Below the pieces are notes generated by a model, which worked only from the letters and a program-made list of their open reading frames with translations, was not told the DNA's origin and did no database searches. Positions 35,545-44,968 of a DNA stretch of 64,000 nt are shown piece by piece. Origin of the DNA: Bacteroides eggerthii (GTDB lineage: Bacteria > Bacteroidota > Bacteroidia > Bacteroidales > Bacteroidaceae); assembly GCF_025146565.1 (NCBI RefSeq), contig NZ_CP102258.1, positions 1 to 64,000 of the forward strand. Direction: 5' to 3'. The position numbers and the translations under genes were made by a program. Numbering within the stretch: the first letter of the stretch is position 1; every line of letters starts with the position of its first letter.

Positions 35545-38256
35545 ATGAAAGATTCCACTATCTGTTCACACCATCACATCAGAGCAGTGCTTCTGGTGTG
35601 CGTGGTGCTTCTAAGCAACTCGCTCCACGCACAAATGAAAGAAAAGCTCCTCAGCCTTAGCATCCGTAATGCTACACTGGACAGTTTTGTCAAACAAACG
35701 GAGAGTGCTACCGACTTTACTTTCATTTATGGGGAAGATGTAAAAATACTCCGGCCTATCACCCTGGAAGCCAAGCAACAAACAATCAGTGAAATATTGC
35801 AACGCGTTTTCGGGGATGAACCTGTAAAATTCGAAATATCCGGAAAGCACATAGTATTGCACAAGCGGCCTGTGCCGCAAAAAACCGTAAGCCGTAAGTT
35901 CACTATCAGCGGATATGTGACTGACGGAGCGTCTTTCGAGACGCTGATTGGAGCAAATATCCTTGAGAGTCGTCGTTCCATAGGTACTGCTACCAATCCT
36001 TACGGTTTTTACACATTGACACTGCCCGAAGGAAATCTCGAATTGACTTTCTCATACTTAGGCTACGAAACCCTGCATAAGCGTTTTACACTGACAAAAG
36101 ATACTTTGCTGAACGTACAACTGACCAGCAGCAATCAGTTGGCCGAAGTGGTAATCCTCTCGGACAAACAAGAAGCCGGCATACAAAGCACTTCTATGGG
36201 AGCGCACGAGATACCGATGGCACAAATCCGGAATACGCCTACCGTACTGGGAGAGGCGGACTTATTGAAAACGATCCAGCTAATGCCTGGAGTGCAAGCC
36301 GGTGTGGAAGGTTTCTCCGGACTTTATGTACGTGGAGGAGGGCCGGACCAAAATCTTATATTACTGGACGGAATCCCCGTCTACAACGCAGATCACCTGC
36401 TGGGAGTATTCTCTATCTTTGCCCCCGAAGCTGTCAAGAAAGTTACTTTGTTCAAGAGCTCTTTCCCCGCCCGTTATGGCGGACGACTCTCGTCCATAGT
36501 CGATGTACGTACCAATGATGGAAACATGAAACATTACCATGGAACCATCAGCATAGGTACACTAACCAGCAAACTCCACTTTGAAGGCCCCATTATAAAG
36601 AATCGCACCGCTTTCTCAATCAGTGCACGCAGCACCCATACAGCCTTTCTTTCCGGCATCTTCAAAACTGACAACGAAAGCTACAACTACTACTTTTATG
36701 ACCTTAACGCCAAGGTAAACCATAAATTCAATGACCGCAGTCGTGTTTTCCTCAGCTTCTATCATGGAAAGGATCACTATCATTTCAATATTGATGAAAA
36801 CTACCAATATACCGCTGAAAACGAGAACGCTTATAATCGCGTCTATAAAGATAAAAACAGTTTGAACTGGGGAAATACGATTGTAGCCGGACGCTGGAAT
36901 TATGTGTTTAGTAACAAACTGTTCAGCAACACAACAATTGCTTTCAACAGTTACCGGATGATTCTGAACAGCAATAATCATGAAACCCGAAGCAGCAGTG
37001 TACCTTATGTATACCAGTACGACTCGCAATACCGTTCTGGCATTCGCGACTGGAGCTATCGAACGGATTTCGATTATACTCCTGTACCTTCCCACCATAT
37101 CAAATTCGGCATGGAATATCTTTACCATACTTTCCGGCCGGAGACAACCGTTTCAAAAATAAAGGAGACTGAAGGAGATAAAATAGAGCAGGACACATTG
37201 TACCATAACCTTTCAAACAGTCACTTGAAAGGGCATGAAGTCTCTCTTTATGCAGAAGACAATTTTGACATCGGCAGCCGCCTCAGCATAAATGCGGGCA
37301 TACATTTCTCCCTATTTCATACGCAGGGGAAAAACTATTTTTCGGCACAACCCCGGCTATCGGCGCGTTATCAACTCAACCAAGGATTTTCCGTCAAGGC
37401 ATCATTCTCGCAAATGGCTCAATATGTACATTTGTTATCTTCTACTCCACTTGCCATGCCAACAGACCTTTGGGTGCCTATCACAAAGAATATACGCCCG
37501 ATGTATTCCAACCAATATTCGGTCGGAGGATATTACAACGGGCTCACGAATTGGGAATTTTCATTGGAAGGCTATTACAAGCAAATGCGCAATGTATTGG
37601 AATATCAGGATGGTGTCAGCTTCCTCGGCACTTCCACCAATTGGGAGGAAAAGGTCGAAATGGGGAAAGGCCGTTCAATGGGCATAGAGTTCATGGCACA
37701 GAAAATTACAGGAAAGACCACCGGCTGGATATCTTATACTTTATCCAGATCCGACCGCCAATTCAAGGACGGCACTATCAATAATGGAGAACGGTTTCCG
37801 TATAAGTACGACCGCAGGCACAGCATCAATTTCTGCATTAATCATAAGTTCAGCAATCGCATTGACATTGGCGCCTCATGGATATTCAGCAGTGGCGGGG
37901 CCGCCACCATACCCGAACAGCAAACCGTTATCCTGAAACCCGACGGAAGCATCGAACATACCGGTTATATTTCTCACCGGAATAACTACCGGCTGCCTGC
38001 CAGTCACAGGCTGAATCTCGGCATCAATTTCCACAAGCAAACCAAACATGGGACGCGCACATGGAATATCAGCCTTTACAATGCCTATAACGCTATGAAC
38101 CCGACATTGGTATACGCCACACAAAGGCCGGAAGAGAACCGGTATTATTATAACGACGGCACCTATATGGCAACCCCGGATAAAAAAAAGATTATCATCA
38201 AAAAGCTGACACTGCTGCCCTGTATTCCTTCCGTAACGTACACTTATAAATTCTAA
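35545..38256 (+). CDS. TonB-dependent outer-membrane receptor with STN signalling domain
   Basis: A 903-residue receptor: signal peptide to about residue 30, an STN domain (about 32-108: LSLSIRNATLDSFVKQTES), a CarboxypepD_reg-like domain (about 118-205), a plug (about 220-330: VRGGGPDQNLILLDGIPVY) and a 22-strand barrel. The STN domain marks a transducer that touches the anti-sigma factor, as in FecA. It forms a typical pair with the DUF4249 lipoprotein that follows. Transported ligand is unknown; the lack of glycosidases nearby argues against a standard polysaccharide locus. Confidence 0.92.
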   Translation: MKDSTICSHHHIRAVLLVCVVLLSNSLHAQMKEKLLSLSIRNATLDSFVKQTESATDFTFIYGEDVKILRPITLEAKQQTISEILQRVFGDEPVKFEISGKHIVLHKRPVPQKTVSRKFTISGYVTDGASFETLIGANILESRRSIGTATNPYGFYTLTLPEGNLELTFSYLGYETLHKRFTLTKDTLLNVQLTSSNQLAEVVILSDKQEAGIQSTSMGAHEIPMAQIRNTPTVLGEADLLKTIQLMPGVQAGVEGFSGLYVRGGGPDQNLILLDGIPVYNADHLLGVFSIFAPEAVKKVTLFKSSFPARYGGRLSSIVDVRTNDGNMKHYHGTISIGTLTSKLHFEGPIIKNRTAFSISARSTHTAFLSGIFKTDNESYNYYFYDLNAKVNHKFNDRSRVFLSFYHGKDHYHFNIDENYQYTAENENAYNRVYKDKNSLNWGNTIVAGRWNYVFSNKLFSNTTIAFNSYRMILNSNNHETRSSSVPYVYQYDSQYRSGIRDWSYRTDFDYTPVPSHHIKFGMEYLYHTFRPETTVSKIKETEGDKIEQDTLYHNLSNSHLKGHEVSLYAEDNFDIGSRLSINAGIHFSLFHTQGKNYFSAQPRLSARYQLNQGFSVKASFSQMAQYVHLLSSTPLAMPTDLWVPITKNIRPMYSNQYSVGGYYNGLTNWEFSLEGYYKQMRNVLEYQDGVSFLGTSTNWEEKVEMGKGRSMGIEFMAQKITGKTTGWISYTLSRSDRQFKDGTINNGERFPYKYDRRHSINFCINHKFSNRIDIGASWIFSSGGAATIPEQQTVILKPDGSIEHTGYISHRNNYRLPASHRLNLGINFHKQTKHGTRTWNISLYNAYNAMNPTLVYATQRPEENRYYYNDGTYMATPDKKKIIIKKLTLLPCIPSVTYTYKF

Positions 38257-38273
38257 ACCAAATGAGACTTTGT

Positions 38274-39353
38274 ATGAAACAAACAATCTTCCACTTCATT
38301 ATATATGCCTGCATCACCGGCAGCTTGTCCTCTTGCGAGAATGAAATCCCCTATAATCCGGAGCAGAAAGCCCCCCTACTAATCATGAACGCCCTGCTCG
38401 ACGCTGGTGAAACAGAAAATTTTGTCTATCTGAACCTAAGCGGAACGGGAGGTATCGGCCATGTGGACGATGCGACCGTCACCCTTACCGTTAACGGGAA
38501 GGTCACTGAGACTTTGGAAGAGCTTCCCCCACTCAAACCGGTTGGCAATCCGGACTCCGATAATCCTCTTAACTTTATTCCCGAAATAAACAAACGTAAA
38601 AAGTTTCGTATACATACGGCACTTCAGCCGGGTGATGTCGTCCGTCTGGAAGCTGTGGCTGAAAAAAGTAAATACCACGTGTCAGCGGAAGTGAACGTTC
38701 CCCAGCCCATAAGTACCATCCATGTGGACACCACACGTATACTTCTCAAGAGTTATGGCAGTTGGAACGCTTACCTCCAATTTAAAATCAACATGCAAGA
38801 CCGCAAGGGAGAAAAGAATTACTACCGCTTGGATATCCGGCAGGACATCACCGTTTACGGACAAGACATTGCCGGCAAAGATACGATTATATATATGCGC
38901 AACACAGAATTTATCAACCGGGAAGACATCATATTGACCGACGGCAACCCGATAAGTAGCGACAATGACAATAACGATTTTTTCGGCACAGACATTAAAA
39001 ATAAGTATAATGTATTCAATGACAGCCGGTTTACCGACACTGGTTGTACACTGAAAGTATATACATCCCTGTATAACAACAACGAACCGCCTCATATCCA
39101 TAATGTATCCCGCCGTAGCAAGACGTTTACCGTTCGCCTACTGAGCATTACCGAAGCTGAATACCGTTATTTAAAAGCACTGAATTTCATAGAGTCGGAT
39201 GACTACGAAAGCGCATTAGTGGAGCCTGTCATCATCCCCAGCAATGTCAAAAACGGCCTCGGATTCGTCGGCGCCAGTTCCGAAACGAGAGTGATCTTGA
39301 AGTTGCCCGACGAGATAACCGACAATAATAACCCGGCAACAACCGACCGTTAA
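38274..39353 (+). CDS. DUF4249 lipoprotein partner of the TonB receptor
   Basis: A 359-residue lipoprotein (lipobox LSSC, Cys21) with the DUF4249 pattern: LIMNALLDAGETENFVYL near the N-terminus, VTLTVNGKVTETL and KFRIHTALQPGDVVRLEA, then a second beta-rich half. DUF4249 proteins are regularly encoded next to TonB receptors in Bacteroidota and are thought to sit over the receptor as a surface lid or ligand-binding partner. An ATG four codons upstream is equally near the previous gene. No clear terminator follows. Confidence 0.85.
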   Translation: MKQTIFHFIIYACITGSLSSCENEIPYNPEQKAPLLIMNALLDAGETENFVYLNLSGTGGIGHVDDATVTLTVNGKVTETLEELPPLKPVGNPDSDNPLNFIPEINKRKKFRIHTALQPGDVVRLEAVAEKSKYHVSAEVNVPQPISTIHVDTTRILLKSYGSWNAYLQFKINMQDRKGEKNYYRLDIRQDITVYGQDIAGKDTIIYMRNTEFINREDIILTDGNPISSDNDNNDFFGTDIKNKYNVFNDSRFTDTGCTLKVYTSLYNNNEPPHIHNVSRRSKTFTVRLLSITEAEYRYLKALNFIESDDYESALVEPVIIPSNVKNGLGFVGASSETRVILKLPDEITDNNNPATTDR

Positions 39354-39602
39354 ATATGAGGCAATTGCAGAAGACATCAGCCAAGAGTTACATTATAATT
39401 ATGTTAATGCAATAAAAAACACATTTTTAAGAACTATTTCCAACTATAAAAAGCAGAACGACAGCCAAACATTAAGAAACGCCAACACTGCATGATATTA
39501 CATTCGTATTACAAAAAAAGGTTAGGATAAGCATTTTTACATCATAAAATTGATTTAAGTCAAAAAGTGTTAGTTTAAAAGATACTTTTCCTCTAATTCA
39601 TT

Positions 39603-39632
39603 TTTGTGTTATAAAACATATTCCTATATTTG
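39603..39632 (+). promoter_or_regulatory. Promoter of the small secreted protein gene
   Basis: TTTG at 39603-39606 and TATATTTG at 39625-39632 are 18 bases apart. The predicted 5' UTR is about 90 bases. The rest of the 377-base gap (39354-39730) is AT-rich and shows no gene or clear terminator. Confidence 0.6.
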
Positions 39633-39730
39633 CACAGGTAAAAAGAAAAGCTAAACCAAAATTAGTTTTCAGTAGGTATTAGCTTTATATTAGATTAGTT
39701 TTTAGGTATAACGATTAAAAAGTAGGTATT

Positions 39731-40084
39731 ATGAAACGTTTAGGATTAACATTAGTGGCAGCAGTATGCCTGACTGCCGGTGCATTTGCAGCAGGAAACC
39801 AGCCTACAACTGCAAAATGGGAAGGTAACATCAACGTAAACAAACTGGGTAAATATCTGAATTTGTCTGCCAATCAGCAGGAAGAAGTTACAAACATTTG
39901 CGACTACTTCAACGAACAGATGTCACGTGCCGCAAGTTCAAAGAAAAGTCAGGAAAAGTTAGTACGCAATGCAGTGTACGGCAACTTGAAATTGATGAAA
40001 AAGACTTTGAGCGAGAAGCAATATGCTGATTATGCAAAAGTGCTGAATGTTACGTTGCAAAACAAAGGAATTGAAGTGAAATAA
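39731..40084 (+). CDS. Small secreted helical protein, Spy/CpxP-like in pattern
   Basis: A 117-residue protein with a clear signal peptide (MKRLGLTLVAAVCLTAGAFA) and an all-helical body: LNLSANQQEEVTNICDYFNEQM, then MKKTLSEKQYADYAKVLNVTL. The repeated 'L-(S/T)-x-x-Q' helix starts resemble periplasmic Spy/CpxP chaperone-like proteins, though sequence identity cannot be checked. It has its own promoter, a 90-base UTR and a strong terminator, which suggests high, independent expression. Confidence 0.75.
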   Translation: MKRLGLTLVAAVCLTAGAFAAGNQPTTAKWEGNINVNKLGKYLNLSANQQEEVTNICDYFNEQMSRAASSKKSQEKLVRNAVYGNLKLMKKTLSEKQYADYAKVLNVTLQNKGIEVK

Positions 40085-40132
40085 CACTCACTTCTTCCTC
40101 TAAATGCAGGAAATGTATAAAAAAAGATAAGT

Positions 40133-40174
40133 GAGGGGGTGCTGAATATGATATTCAGCGCCCCTCTTTTTTTT
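40133..40174. terminator. Strong terminator between the secreted protein and Smr genes
   Basis: GAGGGGGTGCTGAATAT pairs with ATATTCAGCGCCCCTC (40133-40166), then eight Ts. It overlaps the 3' end of the minus-strand gene, whose stop is at 40173. Confidence 0.9.
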
Positions 40175-41297
40175 ATTTTATAGTAACCATCGTTGCTCCG
40201 AAACCATACTCCTGAAAAGAAGCATCTTGCGTTTTGCAAGCCGAATATTTCCGTTTCATCTCATCCAACAATGCCTTGCGGAGTACGCCGTCTCCCTTTC
40301 CATGAATAAAGACGATGCGCTGCTCACGTTTATTCTTGTACTGTTCCATTACTTCACGAAACTTGTCCAACTGGTAGTTCAGCATCTCCCTATTGCTCAT
40401 GCCATGCGTATCATCCAGCAACTCACCGATGTGCAAATCCACTTCGATAATCTCATTTTTCCCTCCCCGCTTAACGATAGTCCGGGGGGCGGAAGGATGT
40501 TCCACTGTTTTCTTTTTCATCAGGGCATCCTGCAAATCCTCGGCCGAGACATAGACCTGCTTGGCGGGAAGATCATTCTTCACCACATCGTACATCAGCG
40601 CCGGAGTCTCAAAGAAATCAGTCTGCCGGAAAGTATGCAGTTTATAGAACTTCACCGTATCAATACGAATCTCCACATTGACAGCCGGCTTCATGGCAAA
40701 AGCACGATTATCCTTGAAAGCGACCAACTGCACAGCCACGTGCTCCCTGTCATTCAGTTCCGACTTCTCGAATTCCTCCAACAGGAACTTCGTATTCGGT
40801 TCCAACAGTCCATGAGAACGGGTAGTCCACGATTTACCCTCAGCACTCAAATACGTATAATACATATAATAATTGCTATCGTTCACCAGATAAGCCTCGA
40901 ACGGGGTAGTGCTCACCGCTTTGATATCTTCCGGAACAAATGCAAGATATACATTCAGCACATCGCCGCCTTTCACTTCCGGTTGCCGATAAACGGACAC
41001 CTGCGGCTTCACCGGATGCTCTGCTTTCCACCCGGAACCAAGAGCGGAAGAGGATGCTTCCGTTGTTGCGGCATCCGTACGCGCCGCCGATTGATTCTCC
41101 AATCTTTTCTTGGCAGCCCTGGCAGCCGGAGTGGGAACATTATAGTCGTCCGTTTCAATCACCACACACTCACGCACCGGCATCGGAATGTCAAAGCCGT
41201 CGGCATCTTCCACCAATACAATGTCTTTTTCCTGAAATCCCGTCACAACACCGCCGCCTACTTCGCTGAGGAAGCGCACTTTATCTCCGATTTTCAT
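40173..41297 (-). CDS. DUF2027 and Smr domain protein
   Basis: A 374-residue protein: N-terminal SH3-like [20 protein letters not shown] (about 1-55), a DUF2027 beta domain (about 110-265) and a C-terminal Smr domain (about 290-374) with VDLHIGEL and [13 protein letters not shown]. Smr domains are endonucleases or nucleic-acid-binding modules related to MutS2. This architecture is confined to Bacteroidetes and its role is unproven. Divergent from queA. Confidence 0.88.
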   Translation of the reverse strand: MKIGDKVRFLSEVGGGVVTGFQEKDIVLVEDADGFDIPMPVRECVVIETDDYNVPTPAARAAKKRLENQSAARTDAATTEASSSALGSGWKAEHPVKPQVSVYRQPEVKGGDVLNVYLAFVPEDIKAVSTTPFEAYLVNDSNYYMYYTYLSAEGKSWTTRSHGLLEPNTKFLLEEFEKSELNDREHVAVQLVAFKDNRAFAMKPAVNVEIRIDTVKFYKLHTFRQTDFFETPALMYDVVKNDLPAKQVYVSAEDLQDALMKKKTVEHPSAPRTIVKRGGKNEIIEVDLHIGELLDDTHGMSNREMLNYQLDKFREVMEQYKNKREQRIVFIHGKGDGVLRKALLDEMKRKYSACKTQDASFQEYGFGATMVTIK

Positions 41298-41466
41298 AAT
41301 CTCCTATATCTGTTTTTCATTATACATTATCCGGAGGATGCCTCAAAACCATGACAGGCACACTGTCGCGGCGTCCTCTGTTATCTCTCGCAAAGTTAGG
41401 AATTATTTAATGATTACACGCAAACATACTTTTTTTGTATTGCAAAGTTTTCATTCTTGCTACGCA

Positions 41467-41558
41467 GTCTAAGAATCAAAGCTTTATTCGTAGGAATTAA
41501 AGTTCTGTTTCTAAGAATTAAACTTTAATTCCTACGAATAAAGCTTTGATTTTAAGAC
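41467..41558. repeat. Palindromic array of four 21-bp units between divergent genes
   Basis: Two 38-base arms (41467-41504 and 41521-41558, two mismatches) form a near-perfect palindrome with a 16-base loop. The same DNA is four contiguous 21-base units beginning at 41470, 41491, 41512 and 41533, each starting TA(A/G/C)GAAT. It is in the 378-base region between the Smr gene and queA, so it is not a terminator for either. The remainder (41298-41466, 41559-41675) holds only promoter-like sequence, with TACCTTTG at 41646-41653 for queA. Confidence 0.65.
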
Positions 41559-41675
41559 TTCATAGTAACCCGGCAAACTATCCGGGCGCTTCGGCTGAAC
41601 AATCATTAATTGTCCGCTCATTATCCGAATCTTGCCAAATATCCGTACCTTTGCAGTCTCTAATTCAAGAAAGAT

Positions 41676-42905
41676 ATGAAAGAAGATCCCAGACATATTA
41701 GAATCAGCGAATTCAATTACCCGCTGCCGGATGAACGCATCGCCAAATTCCCGCTGCCGGTGCGCGACCAGTCCAAGCTGCTGTTATACCGGCATGGCGA
41801 GGTTTCCGAAGATGTGTTCACATCCCTGCCCGACTACCTGCCGGCAGACAGCCTGATGATTTTCAATAACACCAAAGTCATCCAGGCACGCCTGCATTTC
41901 CACAAAGAGACGGGAGCACTCATCGAGGTGTTCTGTCTCGAACCTATCCGTCCCAATGACTATGCCCTCAATTTCCAGCAAACGGAACATGCCGCCTGGC
42001 TTTGCATGATAGGAAATCTGAAGAAATGGAAAGAAGGAGTGCTGAAACGTGAGATGGTCGTAAAAGGCAAGCCGCTTACGCTGACCGCCGAGCGCGGGGC
42101 CTGCCATGGAACCAGCCATTGGGTGGATTTCCGCTGGAACAATCCGGAAATAACATTTGCCGATATTCTCGAAGTGTTCGGAGAACTGCCCATCCCCCCC
42201 TACCTGAACCGGGAGACGCAGGAGAGTGACAAGGAGACCTACCAGACCGTTTACTCCAAAATTAAAGGCTCGGTGGCCGCCCCGACAGCCGGACTGCACT
42301 TCACGCCACGCGTTCTGGACGCCTTGCGCAAGAAAGGTGTGGAACTGGAAGAACTGACCCTGCACGTAGGGGCCGGAACCTTCAAGCCGGTCAAAAGTGA
42401 AGAGATAGAAGGGCACGAGATGCACACAGAATACATATCCGTCAGCCGCAACACGCTGGAAAAGCTGATAGCCCATGAGGGAAAAGCCGTTGCAGTGGGA
42501 ACGACCTCCGTACGTACTCTGGAGAGCCTCTACCACATAGGCGTCACTCTTTTAAACAGTCCCGACGCCACAGAAGAGGAATTGCACGTAAAGCAATGGC
42601 AACCCTATGAGCTGACTCCCGAAATGGCGTCCGTTTCGCCCGTCGATGCCCTGCAAGCGATTGTGGCCTACCTCAACCGGCACAATATGGAAACCCTGCA
42701 CACCAGCACGCAAATCATCATTGCCCCGGGGTACGAATATAAAATCGTAAAAGCCATAGTGACCAACTTCCACCAGCCGCAAAGCACATTGCTGCTGCTT
42801 GTCTCGGCATTCCTGCGCGGAGACTGGCGAAAGATTTACGACTATGCGCTCGCTCATGACTTCCGGTTCTTGAGCTACGGCGACTCATCCTTATTAATAC
42901 CCTAA
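41676..42905 (+). CDS. queA: S-adenosylmethionine:tRNA ribosyltransferase-isomerase
   Basis: Transfers and rearranges the ribosyl group of SAM onto preQ1-modified tRNA to give epoxyqueuosine at wobble position 34. The 409-residue protein carries the QueA hallmarks PAERIAKFPL-like start (PLPDERIAKFPLPVRDQSKLL), YQTVYSKIKGSVAAPTAGLHFT and HVGAGTFKPVK, with the C-terminal TNFHQPQSTLLLLVSAF. Slightly longer than Escherichia coli QueA, with an extended middle, as is usual in Bacteroidetes. Followed four bases later by the NUDIX gene. Confidence 0.95.
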   Translation: MKEDPRHIRISEFNYPLPDERIAKFPLPVRDQSKLLLYRHGEVSEDVFTSLPDYLPADSLMIFNNTKVIQARLHFHKETGALIEVFCLEPIRPNDYALNFQQTEHAAWLCMIGNLKKWKEGVLKREMVVKGKPLTLTAERGACHGTSHWVDFRWNNPEITFADILEVFGELPIPPYLNRETQESDKETYQTVYSKIKGSVAAPTAGLHFTPRVLDALRKKGVELEELTLHVGAGTFKPVKSEEIEGHEMHTEYISVSRNTLEKLIAHEGKAVAVGTTSVRTLESLYHIGVTLLNSPDATEEELHVKQWQPYELTPEMASVSPVDALQAIVAYLNRHNMETLHTSTQIIIAPGYEYKIVKAIVTNFHQPQSTLLLLVSAFLRGDWRKIYDYALAHDFRFLSYGDSSLLIP

Positions 42906-42909
42906 CAAA

Positions 42910-43413
42910 ATGAACAGTGACAATAATCAGGAAATGTTTCCCCTTGTCGATGAACAAGGAAACATCATAGGCGCAGCCACCCGCGGCGAGTGCCACAGCG
43001 GAAGCAAACTTTTGCATCCCGTAGTACACCTGCATGTATTCAACTCACAAGGAGAATTATACCTGCAAAAACGTCCTGAATGGAAAGACATACAACCCGG
43101 CAAATGGGATACGTCAGTGGGCGGACACGTGGACTTAGGCGAAAGCGTGGAAATGGCATTGAAACGGGAAGTGCGTGAAGAGCTGGGAATCACCGGCTTC
43201 ACCCCGGAAGCGGTCACCCGTTATGTATTTGAATCCGCACGCGAGAAAGAGCTTGTCTTTGTGCACAAAACCGTATATGACGGAGAGGTACGCCCCAGTG
43301 ACGAACTGGACGGCGGACGCTTCTGGAGCATGGAGGAGATTAAAGAAAATATAGGCAAAGGGGTATTCACTCCCAACTTCGAGGGAGAGATAGAGAAAGT
43401 CGTCAAACTGTAA
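42910..43413 (+). CDS. NUDIX hydrolase
   Basis: A 167-residue NUDIX protein with a full box from Gly72: G-x5-E78-x7-R86-E-V-x-E90-E91-x-G-I. The N-terminus (MFPLVDEQGNIIGAATRGECH) and LLHPVVHLHVF are like YfcD/IPP-isomerase-related NUDIX enzymes. These hydrolyse nucleoside or isoprenoid diphosphates; substrate not predictable. Operonic with queA and convergent with glmM. Confidence 0.9.
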   Translation: MNSDNNQEMFPLVDEQGNIIGAATRGECHSGSKLLHPVVHLHVFNSQGELYLQKRPEWKDIQPGKWDTSVGGHVDLGESVEMALKREVREELGITGFTPEAVTRYVFESAREKELVFVHKTVYDGEVRPSDELDGGRFWSMEEIKENIGKGVFTPNFEGEIEKVVKL

Positions 43414-43483
43414 GAGCAAGGGAATATCTATGCCGGTTGCAAACCGCCTCGGCAAGCAGCCGCTGAAGGAGACACATGAAATA

Positions 43484-43525
43484 AAAAAAGAGGGGGCTGC
43501 GTCAAAATGAGACACAGCCCCCCTC
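43484..43525 (-). terminator. Terminator of the DUF4827-glmM operon
   Basis: On the minus strand AGGGGGGCTGTGTC pairs with GACGCAGCCCCCTC, followed by seven Ts (A-run on plus at 43484-43490). It may also act on the convergent NUDIX transcript. Confidence 0.9.
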
Positions 43526-43553
43526 CGTTATAATATATCTTTAAGCAACCGGC

Positions 43554-44942
43554 CTATTTCGCCAAGTCCTCAATTACTTTCATAATCTGCCGGCCGATCT
43601 CTTCGGCAGCCTCCGGTGTGGCAGCTTCACTATAAACACGAATAATCGGTTCGGTATTGCTCTTGCGCAAATGCACCCACTTGTCGGGGAAGTCAATCTT
43701 CACGCCGTCAATATCATTGATTTCTTCATTCTTATAGATTTCCTTTACTTTTGCGAGAATAGCATCAACGTCCGTCTCCGGTGTCAGATCTACGCGGTTC
43801 TTCGCCATGAAATAAGCCGGATAAGTGGCACGCAGCTCGCTTACCTTCTTGCCCTCATGCGCCAAATGGCTCAGGAAAAGCGCGATACCCACCAAAGCAT
43901 CACGTCCGTAGTGGCTGGCAGGATAGATCACTCCGCCATTGCCTTCGCCACCGATGACGGCGCCCACTTCTTTCATCTTGGTGGTTACATTCACTTCGCC
44001 TACGGCAGAAGCATAATATTCCCGGCCGTATTTGCGGGTCACATCACGCAGTGCACGAGTGGAACTCAAATTGGAAACCGTATTGCCCGGAGTGTGCTTC
44101 AGCACATAGTCGGCTACGGTGACCAACGTATATTCTTCGCCATACATCTTGCCGTCTTCGCAAATCATGGCCAGACGGTCCACATCCGGATCAACGACAA
44201 AAGCTACATCGGCTTTACCGCCTTTCATCAGCTCCATAATGTCGCCCAAGTTCTTCTCCAAAGGTTCGGGATTATGCTGGAAGTTACCGGTGGGCTCGCA
44301 GTAGAGTTTTTCCACATGCTGCACTCCAAGTTGCTCCAACAGTTGCGGAAGAATGATTCCTCCGACAGAATTGACACAGTCAATGGCTACGCGGAAACCG
44401 GCTTTCCTGATGGCTTCCACATCCACCAAGTCGAGTGCCAGCACACTGTCGATATGTTTCTGATTATACGTCAGGTCTTTGCGATAGGAGCCGAGTTTAT
44501 CCACTTCGGCAAAGTCAAAGGCTTCGGCCTCAGCGATACGGAGCACCTCATTCCCTTCCTCCTTATTCAGGAATTCCCCCTTTTCATTCAGGAGTTTCAA
44601 GGCATTCCATTGCTTGGGGTTGTGGGAAGCGGTCAGTATGATACCCCCGCTGGCTCCTTCCATGGTCACTGCCAATTCAGTGGTAGGAGTAGATGCCAGG
44701 TCGATGTCCACAACATCCCAGCCCATACCCATAAGAGTACCCACTACTACGTTCTTCACCATTTCGCCTGAGATGCGGGCATCGCGGCCCACTACGATTT
44801 TGTTGCTTTTTACGGTACACGTTTTACGGATAAGAGTGGCGTATGCCGAAGTGAATTTCACGATGTCGAGCGGATTCAATCCCTCGCCTGCACTGCCGCC
44901 AATGGTTCCGCGGATTCCAGAGATAGATTTGATTAGAGTCAT
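43554..44942 (-). CDS. glmM: Phosphoglucosamine mutase
   Basis: Interconverts glucosamine-6-phosphate and glucosamine-1-phosphate for peptidoglycan and lipopolysaccharide. The 462-residue protein has the phosphoserine active site TASHNPKQWN (Ser106), metal-binding DPDVDR (about 248-253), GEGNGG sugar-binding loop and the C-terminal RKSNTEP phosphate loop. Sequence style matches the archaeal/Bacteroidetes group of phosphohexomutases, so phosphomannomutase activity cannot be excluded. It follows the DUF4827 gene by 26 bases. Confidence 0.9.
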   Translation of the reverse strand: MTLIKSISGIRGTIGGSAGEGLNPLDIVKFTSAYATLIRKTCTVKSNKIVVGRDARISGEMVKNVVVGTLMGMGWDVVDIDLASTPTTELAVTMEGASGGIILTASHNPKQWNALKLLNEKGEFLNKEEGNEVLRIAEAEAFDFAEVDKLGSYRKDLTYNQKHIDSVLALDLVDVEAIRKAGFRVAIDCVNSVGGIILPQLLEQLGVQHVEKLYCEPTGNFQHNPEPLEKNLGDIMELMKGGKADVAFVVDPDVDRLAMICEDGKMYGEEYTLVTVADYVLKHTPGNTVSNLSSTRALRDVTRKYGREYYASAVGEVNVTTKMKEVGAVIGGEGNGGVIYPASHYGRDALVGIALFLSHLAHEGKKVSELRATYPAYFMAKNRVDLTPETDVDAILAKVKEIYKNEEINDIDGVKIDFPDKWVHLRKSNTEPIIRVYSEAATPEAAEEIGRQIMKVIEDLAK

Positions 44943-44968
44943 AGGTTAATAATTTAAATTTTGGTTAG

